In this document: positions 44,257-52,949 of the stretch, piece by piece
Layout: each line of letters opens with the position of its first letter
How positions within the stretch are numbered: the first letter of the stretch is position 1
Source of the DNA: Roseococcus sp. SDR
GTDB lineage: Bacteria > Pseudomonadota > Alphaproteobacteria > Acetobacterales > Acetobacteraceae
NCBI RefSeq assembly: GCF_019083995.1
Contig: NZ_JAHRCU010000018.1
Span: forward strand, 36,820 to 100,819
Direction of reading: 5' to 3'
Length of the DNA stretch: 64,000 nt
Made by a program: the position numbers and the translations under genes
Notes under the pieces: generated by a model
The model's database searches: none
What the model was told of the DNA's origin: nothing
What the model saw: only the letters and a program-made list of their open reading frames with translations

Positions 44257-45261
44257 TCAGCCGCGCGGAAACGCCGCGCGCAGCTGCGCCAGCGCCGGCG
44301 CCTTCGGCCCCCACATGCGGTCGAACTGCGCCACCGCATCGCCGAAGAATTCCGGGCCCGTGGGGCGGATCTGCATGTTGCTCGCGCGCAGCTGCGCCCC
44401 CTGGCGCGCCTCGCGCTCGGGCATGGAGTTGCAGAGCGCATCCAGCGCCTCGGTCAGCGTGCCGCGGATCAGCTCGCGGTCGGGCGGGGCCAGCGTGCCG
44501 AAGACGCGGGCGGACATCAGGCCCACGGCCGGGAAGATGAAGTGGTTGGTCAGCAGCATCGTCCGGCAGAGATCCTGGAACCGGTTGTTGATGATGCTCT
44601 CGAAATCCAGGTCCACGCCGTCGATCTGGCCGTTGGACAGCGCCTCGAAGATCTGCGGCAGGGGCAGGGGCGTGGGCGCCATGCCGATCAGGTTGAAGAA
44701 GTCGCGCGTGGGTGCCGCCGGCGTGATGCGGATCTTCTTGCCGCGCAGATCGGCCAGGGTGTTCGTCACGTCGCGCGTGCTGAGCTGGCGCATGCCGACC
44801 ATGCCGTAGCGGAAGCCGACGCAGCCCGTCGCCTGCGGCAGGCCGTTGAGCAGGCCGAGCGCGATGGGATGGCGCAGCAGGCGCACCGCCTCCTCGATGT
44901 CCTTGGCGATGAAGGGGGCGAGCAGCGCGCCGAAGGCATCCACGCGGTTGCTGATCTCGGAGACGGTCAGCAGGCTGAGGTCGAGCGCGCCGGTCTGCAG
45001 CTGCTGCAGCATCGCCGCCTCGTTGCCGAGCTGGCCCGAGGGGAAGAGCGTGACCGTGAAGCGCCCGTTGGAGGCATCGCGCAGCCGCGTGCCCCAGGCC
45101 GTCAGCTGCTGGTTCCAGGTGTGCGGCGGCGGGGTGATCAGGCCCATGCGCAGCTCGCGCGGCGCCTGGGCGCGGGCATGATTGGCGGGCAGGGCGAGCG
45201 TCGCCGCGCCGCCACCGAGGGCGGTGAGGCTGGCGCGGCGGGTGAGGTTACGCGTCATCAT
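44257..45261 (-). CDS. dctP: TRAP transporter substrate-binding protein DctP
   Basis: 334 residues with a Tat-like signal (MMTRNLTRRASLTALGGG). RELRMGLITPPPHTWNQQL starts the mature protein; FPSGQLGNEAAMLQQLQTGALDL is the most typical DctP stretch, and a later GQIDGVDLDFESI holds the second signature. The conserved Arg that binds the carboxylate is probably in the KKIRITP region. It feeds the DctQM permease with a carboxylate; ligand not assignable. Gap to dctQ is 87 bases containing a palindromic repeat. Confidence 0.9.
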   Translation of the reverse strand: MMTRNLTRRASLTALGGGAATLALPANHARAQAPRELRMGLITPPPHTWNQQLTAWGTRLRDASNGRFTVTLFPSGQLGNEAAMLQQLQTGALDLSLLTVSEISNRVDAFGALLAPFIAKDIEEAVRLLRHPIALGLLNGLPQATGCVGFRYGMVGMRQLSTRDVTNTLADLRGKKIRITPAAPTRDFFNLIGMAPTPLPLPQIFEALSNGQIDGVDLDFESIINNRFQDLCRTMLLTNHFIFPAVGLMSARVFGTLAPPDRELIRGTLTEALDALCNSMPEREARQGAQLRASNMQIRPTGPEFFGDAVAQFDRMWGPKAPALAQLRAAFPRG

Positions 45262-45333
45262 GTCTCTCCGTCCGATGGGAATCTCTCGTGCCTGTGTGCG
45301 TCATGCATGGCAGCAATGCAAGAAGCCGCGAAG

Positions 45334-46353
45334 TCATTCCACCTTGATGACGAGCTTGCCGAAATTCTCGCCCTTGAGCAGGCCGATGAAGGCGCGCGGC
45401 GCGGCCTCCAGGCCATTCACGATGTCCTCGCGCCAGCTGAGCTGTCCGGAGCGGATCAGCCCCAGCATCACCGCGCGGAATTGCGGATAGCGTTGCCAGC
45501 CATGGTCGCTCACGATGAAGCCCTGGATGCGCAGCCGCTTGCGCACCACGGGGCCGAGATTGGGGCCAGGGGGCGCGCCCGCGGCATCGGCGCCCGGGGC
45601 GATGTTGTACTGCGCGATCATCCCGCACATCACCATGCGCGCGAAATCGCGCAGCCGCGGGAAGACCGCGGCCTGCACATGCCCACCCACATTCTCCCAA
45701 TAGACGTCGATGCCATCGGGGCAGGCGCGCTCCAGCTGCGCGTTCAGGTCGCCGCGATGGTCCAGGCAGTCATCGAAGCCCAGTTCCTTCTTCACGAAGT
45801 CGCATTTCGCCGCCCCGCCCGCGATGCCGATGACGCGCGCGCCGCGCGCACGCGCGATCTGCCCCGCCACCTGGCCCACCGCGCCCGAGGCCGCGCTGAT
45901 CACCACCGTCTCGCCCGGCTTGGGCTCGCCGATATCCTCAAGCCCCACCCAGGCCGTCAGCCCCGGCATGCCCAGCACGCCAAGATTGGCCGAGAGCGGC
46001 ACCTCATTCACATCGACCTTGCGCAGCTTGGTGCCATCCATGGCGCAGAAGCGCTGCCAGCCCTGGCCGCCCATCACCGCATCGCCCGGCGCGAAGGCGG
46101 GGTCATTGGAGACGACGACCTCTCCCACCGTCGCCCCTTCCATCACGGCGCCGATCTCGACGGGCTTGGCGTAGCTCTTCGCGTCGCTCATCCGGCCGCG
46201 CATATAGGGATCGAGGCTGAGGAAGCGGTTGCGCACCAGCACCTGGCCATGGCCGGGCAGCGGCACCGGGCCCTCGATGATCTCGAAATCGGCTTCTACC
46301 GGCTCGCCGACCGGGCGGCGCTTCAGCAGGACCTGGAGGTTGTACTCGCTCAT
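45334..46353 (-). CDS. NADP-dependent MDR oxidoreductase (leukotriene-B4-dehydrogenase type)
   Basis: 339 residues of the zinc-free PTGR/CurA branch. NRFLSLDPYMRGRM near the N-terminus, ISAASGAVGQVAGQIARARG as the NADPH loop, and VYWENVGGHVQAAV later are diagnostic. These enzymes reduce alpha,beta-unsaturated ketones or aldehydes. ATG 46353 overlaps the aroKB stop (ATGA), so it is translated with the shikimate enzyme. Confidence 0.9.
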   Translation of the reverse strand: MSEYNLQVLLKRRPVGEPVEADFEIIEGPVPLPGHGQVLVRNRFLSLDPYMRGRMSDAKSYAKPVEIGAVMEGATVGEVVVSNDPAFAPGDAVMGGQGWQRFCAMDGTKLRKVDVNEVPLSANLGVLGMPGLTAWVGLEDIGEPKPGETVVISAASGAVGQVAGQIARARGARVIGIAGGAAKCDFVKKELGFDDCLDHRGDLNAQLERACPDGIDVYWENVGGHVQAAVFPRLRDFARMVMCGMIAQYNIAPGADAAGAPPGPNLGPVVRKRLRIQGFIVSDHGWQRYPQFRAVMLGLIRSGQLSWREDIVNGLEAAPRAFIGLLKGENFGKLVIKVE

Positions 46354-48038
46354 GGCTCGCAGCCTTCCTCGGTGAGGAGCGCGCGGACCATCGCCTCGGT
46401 CACGCCGCTCTCGGTGAACACGTCGCCCGGTGCCCGCAGCAGCACGAAGCGCATGGCGCCGTCGCGCGCCTTCTTGTCGGCGCGCATGCGCGCGATCAGG
46501 CGCTCCACGCTGAAGCGGCGGGGCAGGGAGGCGATGCGGTTGGGCAGCCCCACCTCGCGCAGATGCTCGCGGACGCGGCCCGGCATTTCCTGCGAGCAGA
46601 GGCCCATCCGCGCCGAAAGCTCGGTGGCGAGGCCCAATCCGATGGCGACGGCCTCGCCATGCAGCAATTCGCCGCCATAGCCGCACTCGGCCTCCAGCGC
46701 ATGGCCGAAGGTGTGGCCGAGATTGAGCAGCGCGCGCCCGCCCTCGGGCTTCATCTCGAACTCGTCATCCACGACGACGGCGGATTTGAGCTTGCAGCTC
46801 TCCAGCACGGCATGGGCCAGTGCCTCGGGGTCGCCCTGCATGGCGCGCGGGCCCTCGGCCTCGCACCACTCCCAGAGCGGGCCCTGCAGCAGCCCGTGCT
46901 TGGCGACTTCGGCCCAGCCCGCGCGCAATTCGCGCGGCGGCAGGGTGCGCAGCGTGGCCGTATCGGCCAGCACCAGCTTGGGCTGATGGAAAGCGCCCAC
47001 CAGGTTCTTGCCGTGCGCGGTGTTGATGCCGGTCTTGCCGCCCACCGAGCTGTCCACCTGGGCCAGCAGCGTGGTCGGGCATTGCACGAAGGGCAGGCCG
47101 CGCAGCACGGCGGCGGCGGCGAAGCCGGCCAGATCCCCCACCACGCCGCCGCCCAGCGCGATCACGGCGAGGCGCCGGTCCGCCTTGGCCGAGAGGATGC
47201 CATCCACCAGCCGTTCGAATTGCGCGAAGCATTTGCTGGCCTCGCCAGGGGGGACGAGGAATTCACCAGCCACGGTGAAGCCCGCATCGGCCAGAGATTC
47301 GCGCAGGGTGGGCAGGTGCAGCGGCGCCACGGACTGGTCGCTGACGATGACGGCGCGCCGCCCCTCCAGGCGCTGGGCCATCTCGGCGCCGGCGCGCCGC
47401 AGCACGCCCTCGCCGATCACGATGTCATAAGCGTTGCGCGAGAGCGCCACGTGCAGCCGCTCGGGCGCGCGATGCGCGGCCAGCGCCTCGGCCACGCGGC
47501 GCGTCGTCACATCGGGGTGTTCGTCGGTGCAGAGCAGGGTCACATCAGCCTCGGCATAGGCGGGGTGGCGGGCGGCCATCAGGCGCTCCAGCACCTCGCG
47601 CGGGTCCTGGCCCACGAACATGGGCCGGTGGTCGCGCCCGGCGACGCGGCGCAGCAGGGTGGAAAGGCGGCACTTCAGCCAGAGCGCCGTGGCCCCCGCC
47701 TCGCGGATCGCGGCGCGGGAGCGCGGGTCCACATAGGCGCCGCCGCCGGTCGCCAGCACGATGGGCTCGCCGGAGTTCAGCAGGCGGGAGATCACGCGCC
47801 GCTCGCCCTCGCGGAAATGCGCCTCGCCATAGCGGGCGAAGATCTCCGAGATCGGAATGCCGGCCGCCTGCTCGATCTCGGTGTCGGCGTCGCGGAAGGG
47901 CAGGCCGAAGCGCGCGGCGAGGCGGCGGCCGATGGAGGATTTGCCGGCCCCCGGCATGCCGACCAGCACGATGCTGTTCTGCGCATGGCGGACCACGGAG
48001 GCTGGGCCGGAATCGGGCTGGGCGAGGTTGCGTGACAC
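46350..48038 (-). CDS. aroKB: Fused shikimate kinase-3-dehydroquinate synthase
   Basis: 562 residues from GTG 48038. Residues 20-185 are shikimate kinase: Walker A GMPGAGKSS at 27-35, RDADTEIEQ, TGGGAY. Residues about 195-562 are 3-dehydroquinate synthase: PPGEASKCFAQFERL, ALGGGVVGDLAGFAA, DSSVGGKTGIN, LNLGHTFGHA and HGEAVAIGL. The fusion joins two non-consecutive shikimate-pathway steps in one chain. No in-frame ATG fits at the N-terminus. It heads a long minus-strand run that continues through the MDR and TRAP genes. Confidence 0.92.
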   Translation of the reverse strand: MSRNLAQPDSGPASVVRHAQNSIVLVGMPGAGKSSIGRRLAARFGLPFRDADTEIEQAAGIPISEIFARYGEAHFREGERRVISRLLNSGEPIVLATGGGAYVDPRSRAAIREAGATALWLKCRLSTLLRRVAGRDHRPMFVGQDPREVLERLMAARHPAYAEADVTLLCTDEHPDVTTRRVAEALAAHRAPERLHVALSRNAYDIVIGEGVLRRAGAEMAQRLEGRRAVIVSDQSVAPLHLPTLRESLADAGFTVAGEFLVPPGEASKCFAQFERLVDGILSAKADRRLAVIALGGGVVGDLAGFAAAAVLRGLPFVQCPTTLLAQVDSSVGGKTGINTAHGKNLVGAFHQPKLVLADTATLRTLPPRELRAGWAEVAKHGLLQGPLWEWCEAEGPRAMQGDPEALAHAVLESCKLKSAVVVDDEFEMKPEGGRALLNLGHTFGHALEAECGYGGELLHGEAVAIGLGLATELSARMGLCSQEMPGRVREHLREVGLPNRIASLPRRFSVERLIARMRADKKARDGAMRFVLLRAPGDVFTESGVTEAMVRALLTEEGCEP

Positions 48039-48092
48039 TGGGCGCGACGCTAGCACAATCCCTGATGCCTGCGAGGGGACGCCCCAGATCTC

Positions 48093-48239
48093 ATGTTTCG
48101 CCGCCCGGTGCTGACCCTGTTCCTCCTGCTGCTCTGCGCCGGCGCGCTGGGCCTGCTGGCGCTGGGCGCCTTCCCGCCCGCGGTCACCACCGCCCCGGTG
48201 GAGCGCGTGCTGCCCAATGACCGCTTCCAGGTGCGCTGA
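48093..48239 (+). CDS. Membrane-anchored peptide of 48 residues
   Basis: Starts MFRRPVLTLFLLLLC, one hydrophobic span of about 24 residues, then a short periplasmic-type tail VERVLPNDRFQVR. Its stop lies 6 bases before the xerD-like GTG and its start 54 bases from the divergent aroKB start, so it occupies a defined slot. Codon use (third-position G/C) and the basic N-terminus argue for a real gene. No family named; too short for many gene callers. Confidence 0.6.
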   Translation: MFRRPVLTLFLLLLCAGALGLLALGAFPPAVTTAPVERVLPNDRFQVR

Positions 48240-48245
48240 GGCGGC

Positions 48246-49133
48246 GTGAATCGTCATCTCGAGGCCTTCCTGGAGATGATGGCCGCCGAGCGCGGCGCGG
48301 CCCGCAACACGATAGAGGCCTATCGCGCCGACCTGGAGAGCGCGCTGTCGCACCTGGAGGGCGATCCGGTCCAGGCCACGCCCGAGGATCTGCGCGGCTG
48401 GCTGGGCAGCCAGTCCATCTATTCGGCCCGGACCCAGGCGCGGCGCCTCTCCTCGCTCCGGCAATTCTACCGCTTCCTGGCGCGCGAGGGCCTGCGCCCC
48501 GACGACCCGACCGAATTGCTGGACGCGCCCAAGGCCCCCGCACCCCTGCCCAAGGCGCTGAGCGAGGCCGAGGTGCAGCAGCTCATCGAGGGGGCGTCCA
48601 GGCTGCCCGCCGCCCAGGCGCCGGTGGCGACGGCGGCGATCGAGCTGCTTTACGCCTCTGGCCTGCGCGTGACCGAGCTGGTGACACTCCCCGCCGGCCT
48701 GATGCGGGAGGAGGAGCCGCTGGTGACCGTCATGGGCAAGGGGCGGAAGGAGCGGCTGGTCCCCATCTCCCGCCGCGCGCGGGAGGCGGCGATGGCGGCC
48801 CAGGCCGGCCTCGTGCCGCGCGGCAAGGGCCGGCTTTCGGCCCGCAAATGGCTGCTGCCCTCACGCGGGGCCAATGGGCACCTGACGCGTCAGGGGGTGG
48901 GGCTGCTGCTGAAGCAGGCGGCCATCGCCGGCGGGCTCGATCCGGCAAAGGTCAGCCCGCACGTGTTGCGGCACAGCTTCGCGACCCATCTGCTGGCCCG
49001 CGGCGCCGATTTGCGCGCCCTGCAGACCCTGCTCGGCCATGCCGACATCGCGACCACGCAGATCTACACCCGCGTCCTGGAAGAGCGGCTGCGGGCGGTG
49101 GTCGAGGAACACCACCCGCTGGCCCGGGGCTGA
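48246..49133 (+). CDS. Tyrosine recombinase, XerD/XerC-like
   Basis: 295 residues. An N-terminal SAM-like DNA-binding domain (residues 1-90) precedes the catalytic domain. The tyrosine-recombinase residues are present: Arg141, Lys165, His239-x-x-Arg242, His265 and the nucleophile Tyr274. Size and the HVLRHSFATHLL and LGHADIATTQIYT strings match XerC/XerD, which resolve chromosome dimers at dif. Flanked by housekeeping genes, not mobile ones, so an integrase is unlikely. XerC versus XerD is not settled. GTG start. Confidence 0.88.
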   Translation: MNRHLEAFLEMMAAERGAARNTIEAYRADLESALSHLEGDPVQATPEDLRGWLGSQSIYSARTQARRLSSLRQFYRFLAREGLRPDDPTELLDAPKAPAPLPKALSEAEVQQLIEGASRLPAAQAPVATAAIELLYASGLRVTELVTLPAGLMREEEPLVTVMGKGRKERLVPISRRAREAAMAAQAGLVPRGKGRLSARKWLLPSRGANGHLTRQGVGLLLKQAAIAGGLDPAKVSPHVLRHSFATHLLARGADLRALQTLLGHADIATTQIYTRVLEERLRAVVEEHHPLARG

Positions 49134-49136
49134 GCT

Positions 49137-49637
49137 TCAGCTCGGGCGCGTCGTCCGCGGCACGCAGACGGCGTTCGAGCCGACATGCGGCAGGAAGCAC
49201 TCATCCGTCGGTCCGCGCAGGTAATAGCCATTGGCCAGGTACCAGGCCTGGCTGATCTGCACGAAGGGCAGGCCACGATTGTCATCGGTACGCGGGCAGG
49301 GGCCGCCGATGCTGAAGGCGGGCGTCACCGCGCCCGAGGGCGAGGAGACGGGCAGCGAGCGCGCCACGCGGCCCTGCTGCAGCACGCCACAAGCGGCCGC
49401 CCCAGGCAGCGACTGGATCACGCCGTATTCGCCGAAATTCGCGGCCGGGCGGATGCGGATGGGCCGGCCGGCGGCGATCTCGGCGTCGGTCGGGAAGGTG
49501 ATGCGGCTGTTGGGCTGCACGGGGGCAGGGACCGCGCTGGGGACCGCGGCGTTGGGCGCGGGGCCTTCGGCGGCGCAGCCGGCAAGGGCCAGCGGCGCGA
49601 GGAGGGCGAGGGGGAGCAGGCGCATGTCAGGTTTCAT
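49137..49637 (-). CDS. Lipoprotein of unknown function
   Basis: 166 residues; signal ends LALAGCAAEG, a lipobox. A second ATG at 49625 is also possible. Mature region begins Pro/Val-rich, then ITFPTDAEIAAGRPIRIRPA, and has four further Cys pairs suggestive of disulfides (AACGVLQ, GPCPRTDD, ECFLPHVGSNAVC). No domain recognised. It ends 4 bases from the convergent recombinase gene. Confidence 0.6.
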   Translation of the reverse strand: MKPDMRLLPLALLAPLALAGCAAEGPAPNAAVPSAVPAPVQPNSRITFPTDAEIAAGRPIRIRPAANFGEYGVIQSLPGAAACGVLQQGRVARSLPVSSPSGAVTPAFSIGGPCPRTDDNRGLPFVQISQAWYLANGYYLRGPTDECFLPHVGSNAVCVPRTTRPS

Positions 49638-49709
49638 CCCGGGGGCGAGCGGACCATCCGCTCGCATGGGGTGAAGCCTAAGCGGTGCGTGGCGCCTTTC
49701 TCAAGCCAT

Positions 49710-50585
49710 TCAGCCACGCGCCTCGCGCACCAGCTGGCGCAGCCGGGCTGCGGCCTCGGCGCCCTTGCGGCAATCCCGCCACATCGCCTCCGCCACGCGC
49801 TGGTGCACGGAGACGGCCTCCTCGGCCGCGGTGATGCCGGCCACGCCCGCGGCGGCGCTGGGCGGCGCATCGGCCGGGATGGGGGAGGTGACGACATGGG
49901 CACGCTCCCGCCCGCGCAGCACCATGAAGGGGCCGGCCGGCTGGATCCCGGTAGCGAGGCCGAGCTGCAGGCCGATCGGCACCGTCTCCATGATCACGGC
50001 CATGGCCTCGCACTCGATCGCCGCCGCCTCTCGCGCGCGGGAGCGCGAAGCCTCGGGGATGGTCAGGCCGCCGGCCACGCCCTCGGTCAGGAAGGTGGTG
50101 ATGGCCGATTCGCTCAGCACGGCGATCACGGAGGGGCGCTTCTGGACGTAGAGGCGCTTGCGCGCCGTCAGCGCACCCAGCGCCTGTTCGATGAGCGAGA
50201 TGGCCACGGTGCGATCCGGCCCGGCCGGCACGGCCTGGGTCCAGGCTTCGGCCAGGGCGCCTTCCAGCGCCTCGCCCGTGATCTGCCAGCAGAAGGCGCC
50301 GCCCGCGAGCAGCACCTGGTCGGCCTGCTCTTCCAGGCCGCGCAGCCGCTCCTGGAAGGCGGCGGGCCGGGCGAAGTATTCGATGCCGATGCCCAGCAGC
50401 GAAAGCGGCGAGACCTTGAGCAGTTCGGCGAGACGGCGGATCGTCTCAAGCTTGATGACCTCGCCCTTCTCATAGCGATAGAGCGCGGCGCGTGAGACGC
50501 CGAGGCGGGCGGCGATCTCCTCGGCCCGCATGCCGGACTCCATCCGGTAGGCGCGGAGCTGTTGACCGATGTCAGCGAATTTCAT
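49710..50585 (-). CDS. XRE-family regulator with large C-terminal domain
   Basis: 291 residues. A Cro/C1 HTH occupies residues 6-62 (IGQQLRAYRMESGMRAEEIA, then LGVSRAALYRYEKGE). The rest, about 225 residues, is a mixed alpha/beta region with ALTARKRLYVQ and VIMETVPIGLQLGL stretches that I cannot place in a named family. It is divergent from the amidohydrolase-dioxygenase operon and is its likely regulator. Confidence 0.8.
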   Translation of the reverse strand: MKFADIGQQLRAYRMESGMRAEEIAARLGVSRAALYRYEKGEVIKLETIRRLAELLKVSPLSLLGIGIEYFARPAAFQERLRGLEEQADQVLLAGGAFCWQITGEALEGALAEAWTQAVPAGPDRTVAISLIEQALGALTARKRLYVQKRPSVIAVLSESAITTFLTEGVAGGLTIPEASRSRAREAAAIECEAMAVIMETVPIGLQLGLATGIQPAGPFMVLRGRERAHVVTSPIPADAPPSAAAGVAGITAAEEAVSVHQRVAEAMWRDCRKGAEAAARLRQLVREARG

Positions 50586-50748
50586 GTGATTCTGCCCCGA
50601 TGCTCAGCAAGCTGCAACCGCAAGGTGGTAAGGCTTTAAAGATACAACCTTTGGAAACGAGATCAAGCGTCATCGGTCAAGAATTGCCTCAAAAAACGTG
50701 ACGGCACCGGAGTTACGCGCGATCCCGCTTTCTGGCTAGATTGTCGGG
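50586..50748. promoter_or_regulatory. AT-rich divergent promoter region
   Basis: 163 bases between the XRE gene (minus) and the amidohydrolase gene (plus). From about 50627 to 50697 base composition is far more AT-rich than the surroundings, with GGTGGTAAGGCTTTAAAG and CAAAAAACG. AAGGT (50622-50626) and ACCTT (50648-50652) form a weak palindrome. It probably holds both promoters and the regulator's site; exact boxes cannot be assigned. Confidence 0.45.
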
Positions 50749-51912
50749 ATGAACCCAGATCTCCAGTCCAAGCTCACCCTCTGGCGACGGCACCTGCACG
50801 CCAATCCCGGCCTGACCCTCGATGAGGGGGAGACGGCCGCCTTCGTGGTCGAGAAGCTGAGGGAGCTTGGCGTCACCGAGATCGAGACGGGCATCGGCGG
50901 GCATGGCGTGGTCGCCACCCTGCGGCGGGCGGCGAGCGGTGCCGGGGGCAACCGCAGCGTGGGCCTGCGGGCCGACATGGATGCGCTGCCGATCCAGGAG
51001 CTGGACGAGACGCTGCCGCATCGCAGCCGCAAGCCTGGCGTCATGCATGCCTGCGGGCATGACGGCCACACCACCGCCCTGCTGGGGGCCGCCGCCCTCC
51101 TGCTGGAGGACCAGGCCTGGTCCGGCACGGTGCGCCTGGTCTTCCAGCCGGCGGAGGAGGGCGGCGGCGGCGCACGCCACATGATCCGCGACGGCCTGTT
51201 CCAGCGCTTCCCGATGGACCGCATCTTCGGCTGGCACAATTGGCCCGGGCTCGCGGCCGGGCACATCGCCATCCATGACAAGGCCGTGATGGCTGCCGGC
51301 GCCCGCTTCGAGATCATTTTCGAGGGCCATGCCGGCCACGCCGCCCTGCCGCACATGACGCGCGATCCGATGCTGGGCGCGGGCCACGCCATCGTGGCGC
51401 TGCAATCCATCGTGGCGCGTGGGGTGGACCCGCTCGAATCGGCGGTCGTCTCCGTCACCATCGCGGAAGCCGGCTCGGCCGGGAACCAGATCTCGAGCCG
51501 CGCCCGGCTGCACGGCACCGCCCGCTGGCTGGACGAGGCTGTGGGCGACCTCATCGAGACCCGCATGCGCGAGATCGCGCACGGGATCGCCGCCGCCTTC
51601 GGCCTCACCGCCTCGGTCGAGTTCCGCCGCGGCGTGCCCGTCACCGCGAACCACCCGGCCGAGCGCGAGACGGCCGCCGCCGCGGCGGCCAGCGTCACCA
51701 CCGCCAGGCGCGACCTGCCGCCCGCCATGACCGGCGAGGACTTCTCCTGGTTCCTCAACGAGGTGCCCGGTGCCTTCGTCTGGATCGGCAATGGCCCGGC
51801 CGATGGGGGCCGCGAGCTGCACCATCCCGCCTATGACTTCAACGATGACGTGCTGCCGGTGGCCTCCAGCTACCTCGCCGCCGTTGCAAAGCGTGCCCTC
51901 GGAGAGGATTGA
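50749..51912 (+). CDS. M20-family metal-dependent amidohydrolase
   Basis: 387 residues, hippurate hydrolase/IAA-amino-acid hydrolase type. MHACGHDGHTTALLGAA holds two metal ligands, RLVFQPAEEGGGGA the catalytic Glu and the next ligand, and FGWHNWPGLAAG the His; a dimerisation lid follows. It cleaves an N-acyl or amide bond of an amino-acid conjugate. It overlaps the thiol dioxygenase gene (TGATG), so the released product could be a thiol amino acid (inference). Confidence 0.9.
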   Translation: MNPDLQSKLTLWRRHLHANPGLTLDEGETAAFVVEKLRELGVTEIETGIGGHGVVATLRRAASGAGGNRSVGLRADMDALPIQELDETLPHRSRKPGVMHACGHDGHTTALLGAAALLLEDQAWSGTVRLVFQPAEEGGGGARHMIRDGLFQRFPMDRIFGWHNWPGLAAGHIAIHDKAVMAAGARFEIIFEGHAGHAALPHMTRDPMLGAGHAIVALQSIVARGVDPLESAVVSVTIAEAGSAGNQISSRARLHGTARWLDEAVGDLIETRMREIAHGIAAAFGLTASVEFRRGVPVTANHPAERETAAAAAASVTTARRDLPPAMTGEDFSWFLNEVPGAFVWIGNGPADGGRELHHPAYDFNDDVLPVASSYLAAVAKRALGED

Positions 51913-52502
51913 TGACCGACATTTCCCGCCTGCGCCGCTTCATCCAGGCGATGACGCGCCTCGCCGACCAGAACCCCTCCGAGGAGCGCTGGCTCTCCGA
52001 GGGACAGGCGCTGCTGGCCGACCTCATCGCCCAGGATGACTGGCTGCCCGAGGCGCTGGCCGAGCCGGGGCCTACCTACCGCCAATACCTGCTGCATTGC
52101 GACCCGCTGGAGCGCTTCTCCGTGGTCAGCTTCGTCTGGGGCATCGGCCAGCGCACGCCGATCCACAACCACAAGGTCTGGGGCCTGGTCGGCATGCTGC
52201 GCGGCGCCGAGGTCAGCGTGACCATGCACCCCGAGCCGGGCGCGCCGATGCGCGAGGGGCAGGTGGACCATCTGAGCCCCGGCCAGGTGGTGGGCGTGGG
52301 CTCGGGCGAGGAAGATGTGCACTGGGTGGAGAACGCCATCCCGGATCGCCCCTCCATCTCGATCCATGTCTATGGCGGCAATATCGGTGCGATCGAGCGC
52401 CACACCTTCGATCCGCAGACGAGTGCCAGGAAGCGCTTCGTCTCGGGCTACACGAACACGGTGGTGCCGAACCTCTGGGACCGCTCGATGGAGATGGCCT
52501 GA
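51912..52502 (+). CDS. Cysteine dioxygenase-family thiol dioxygenase
   Basis: 196 residues with a single cupin. The 3-His iron site is His85 and His87 (RTPIHNHKVWG) and His137 (EDVHWVEN). The family oxidises the thiol of cysteine, 3-mercaptopropionate or a similar compound to a sulfinate with O2. Residues near the third His do not settle the substrate. The ATG at 51912 overlaps the amidohydrolase stop by one base (TGATG). Confidence 0.88.
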   Translation: MTDISRLRRFIQAMTRLADQNPSEERWLSEGQALLADLIAQDDWLPEALAEPGPTYRQYLLHCDPLERFSVVSFVWGIGQRTPIHNHKVWGLVGMLRGAEVSVTMHPEPGAPMREGQVDHLSPGQVVGVGSGEEDVHWVENAIPDRPSISIHVYGGNIGAIERHTFDPQTSARKRFVSGYTNTVVPNLWDRSMEMA

Positions 52503-52510
52503 GGGTTCGG

Positions 52511-52540
52511 GCTGATTCTGAGAATTTCTGTAGAATCAGC
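52511..52540. terminator. Hairpin between convergent genes
   Basis: GCTGATTCT (52511-52519) pairs perfectly with AGAATCAGC (52532-52540) around 12 AT-rich bases. It fills the 41-base gap between the dioxygenase stop and the convergent monooxygenase stop. T-rich bases follow on the plus side, so it may terminate both transcripts, although there is no long U-run. Confidence 0.55.
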
Positions 52541-52543
52541 GGA

Positions 52544-52864
52544 TTATTTGTCGTTCTTGATGTGTTGGATCACATCGAAACCCTCGAAGCTTGGCGGGCC
52601 CAGCGTGAGGTTCCGGCTGCTGCCCGCCCCCGAATGCGCCCGGCGGAACTGCTCCGAGCGCGTCCAGGCTTCGAAATCCCCGCGCGAGGCCCAGAGCGTG
52701 GAGGAGGTGTAGAGGATGTGATCCTCCGCCTGTGGGCCGCGCAGCAGCTGGAAGCTCACGAAGCCCGGCAGCTCATGCAGCCGGCTCTCGCGGGTCAGCC
52801 AGACCTCCTCGAAGGCGGCGGCCTGCTCGGGAATGACTCGGAAGCGGTTGGCGGCGACGAACAT
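52544..52864 (-). CDS. Antibiotic-biosynthesis-monooxygenase (ABM) family protein
   Basis: 106 residues with a ferredoxin-like ABM fold: MFVAANRFRVIPEQAAAFEE, then FVSFQLLRGP, then TLWASRGDFEAWTRSE. Close to the HmoA/IsdG-type heme-degrading monooxygenases, although the Asn/Trp/His set is only partly visible; FEGFDVIQHI closes the chain. May degrade heme or act on a quinol. It stands alone with its own promoter region to the right. Confidence 0.8.
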   Translation of the reverse strand: MFVAANRFRVIPEQAAAFEEVWLTRESRLHELPGFVSFQLLRGPQAEDHILYTSSTLWASRGDFEAWTRSEQFRRAHSGAGSSRNLTLGPPSFEGFDVIQHIKNDK

Positions 52865-52949
52865 GGAACCCTCCTGCAGGGACCAGCATGCCCCAATCGC
52901 GCGCCCCCGTCAGCGACCCCCGTCAGCAGCCTGGGTCAGCGGCCCCGCT

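Noticed and set aside
48246..49133. Tyrosine recombinase as integrase of a genomic island
   Set aside because: Size and motifs match XerC/XerD, flanks are housekeeping genes, and no attachment repeats or other mobility genes are seen.
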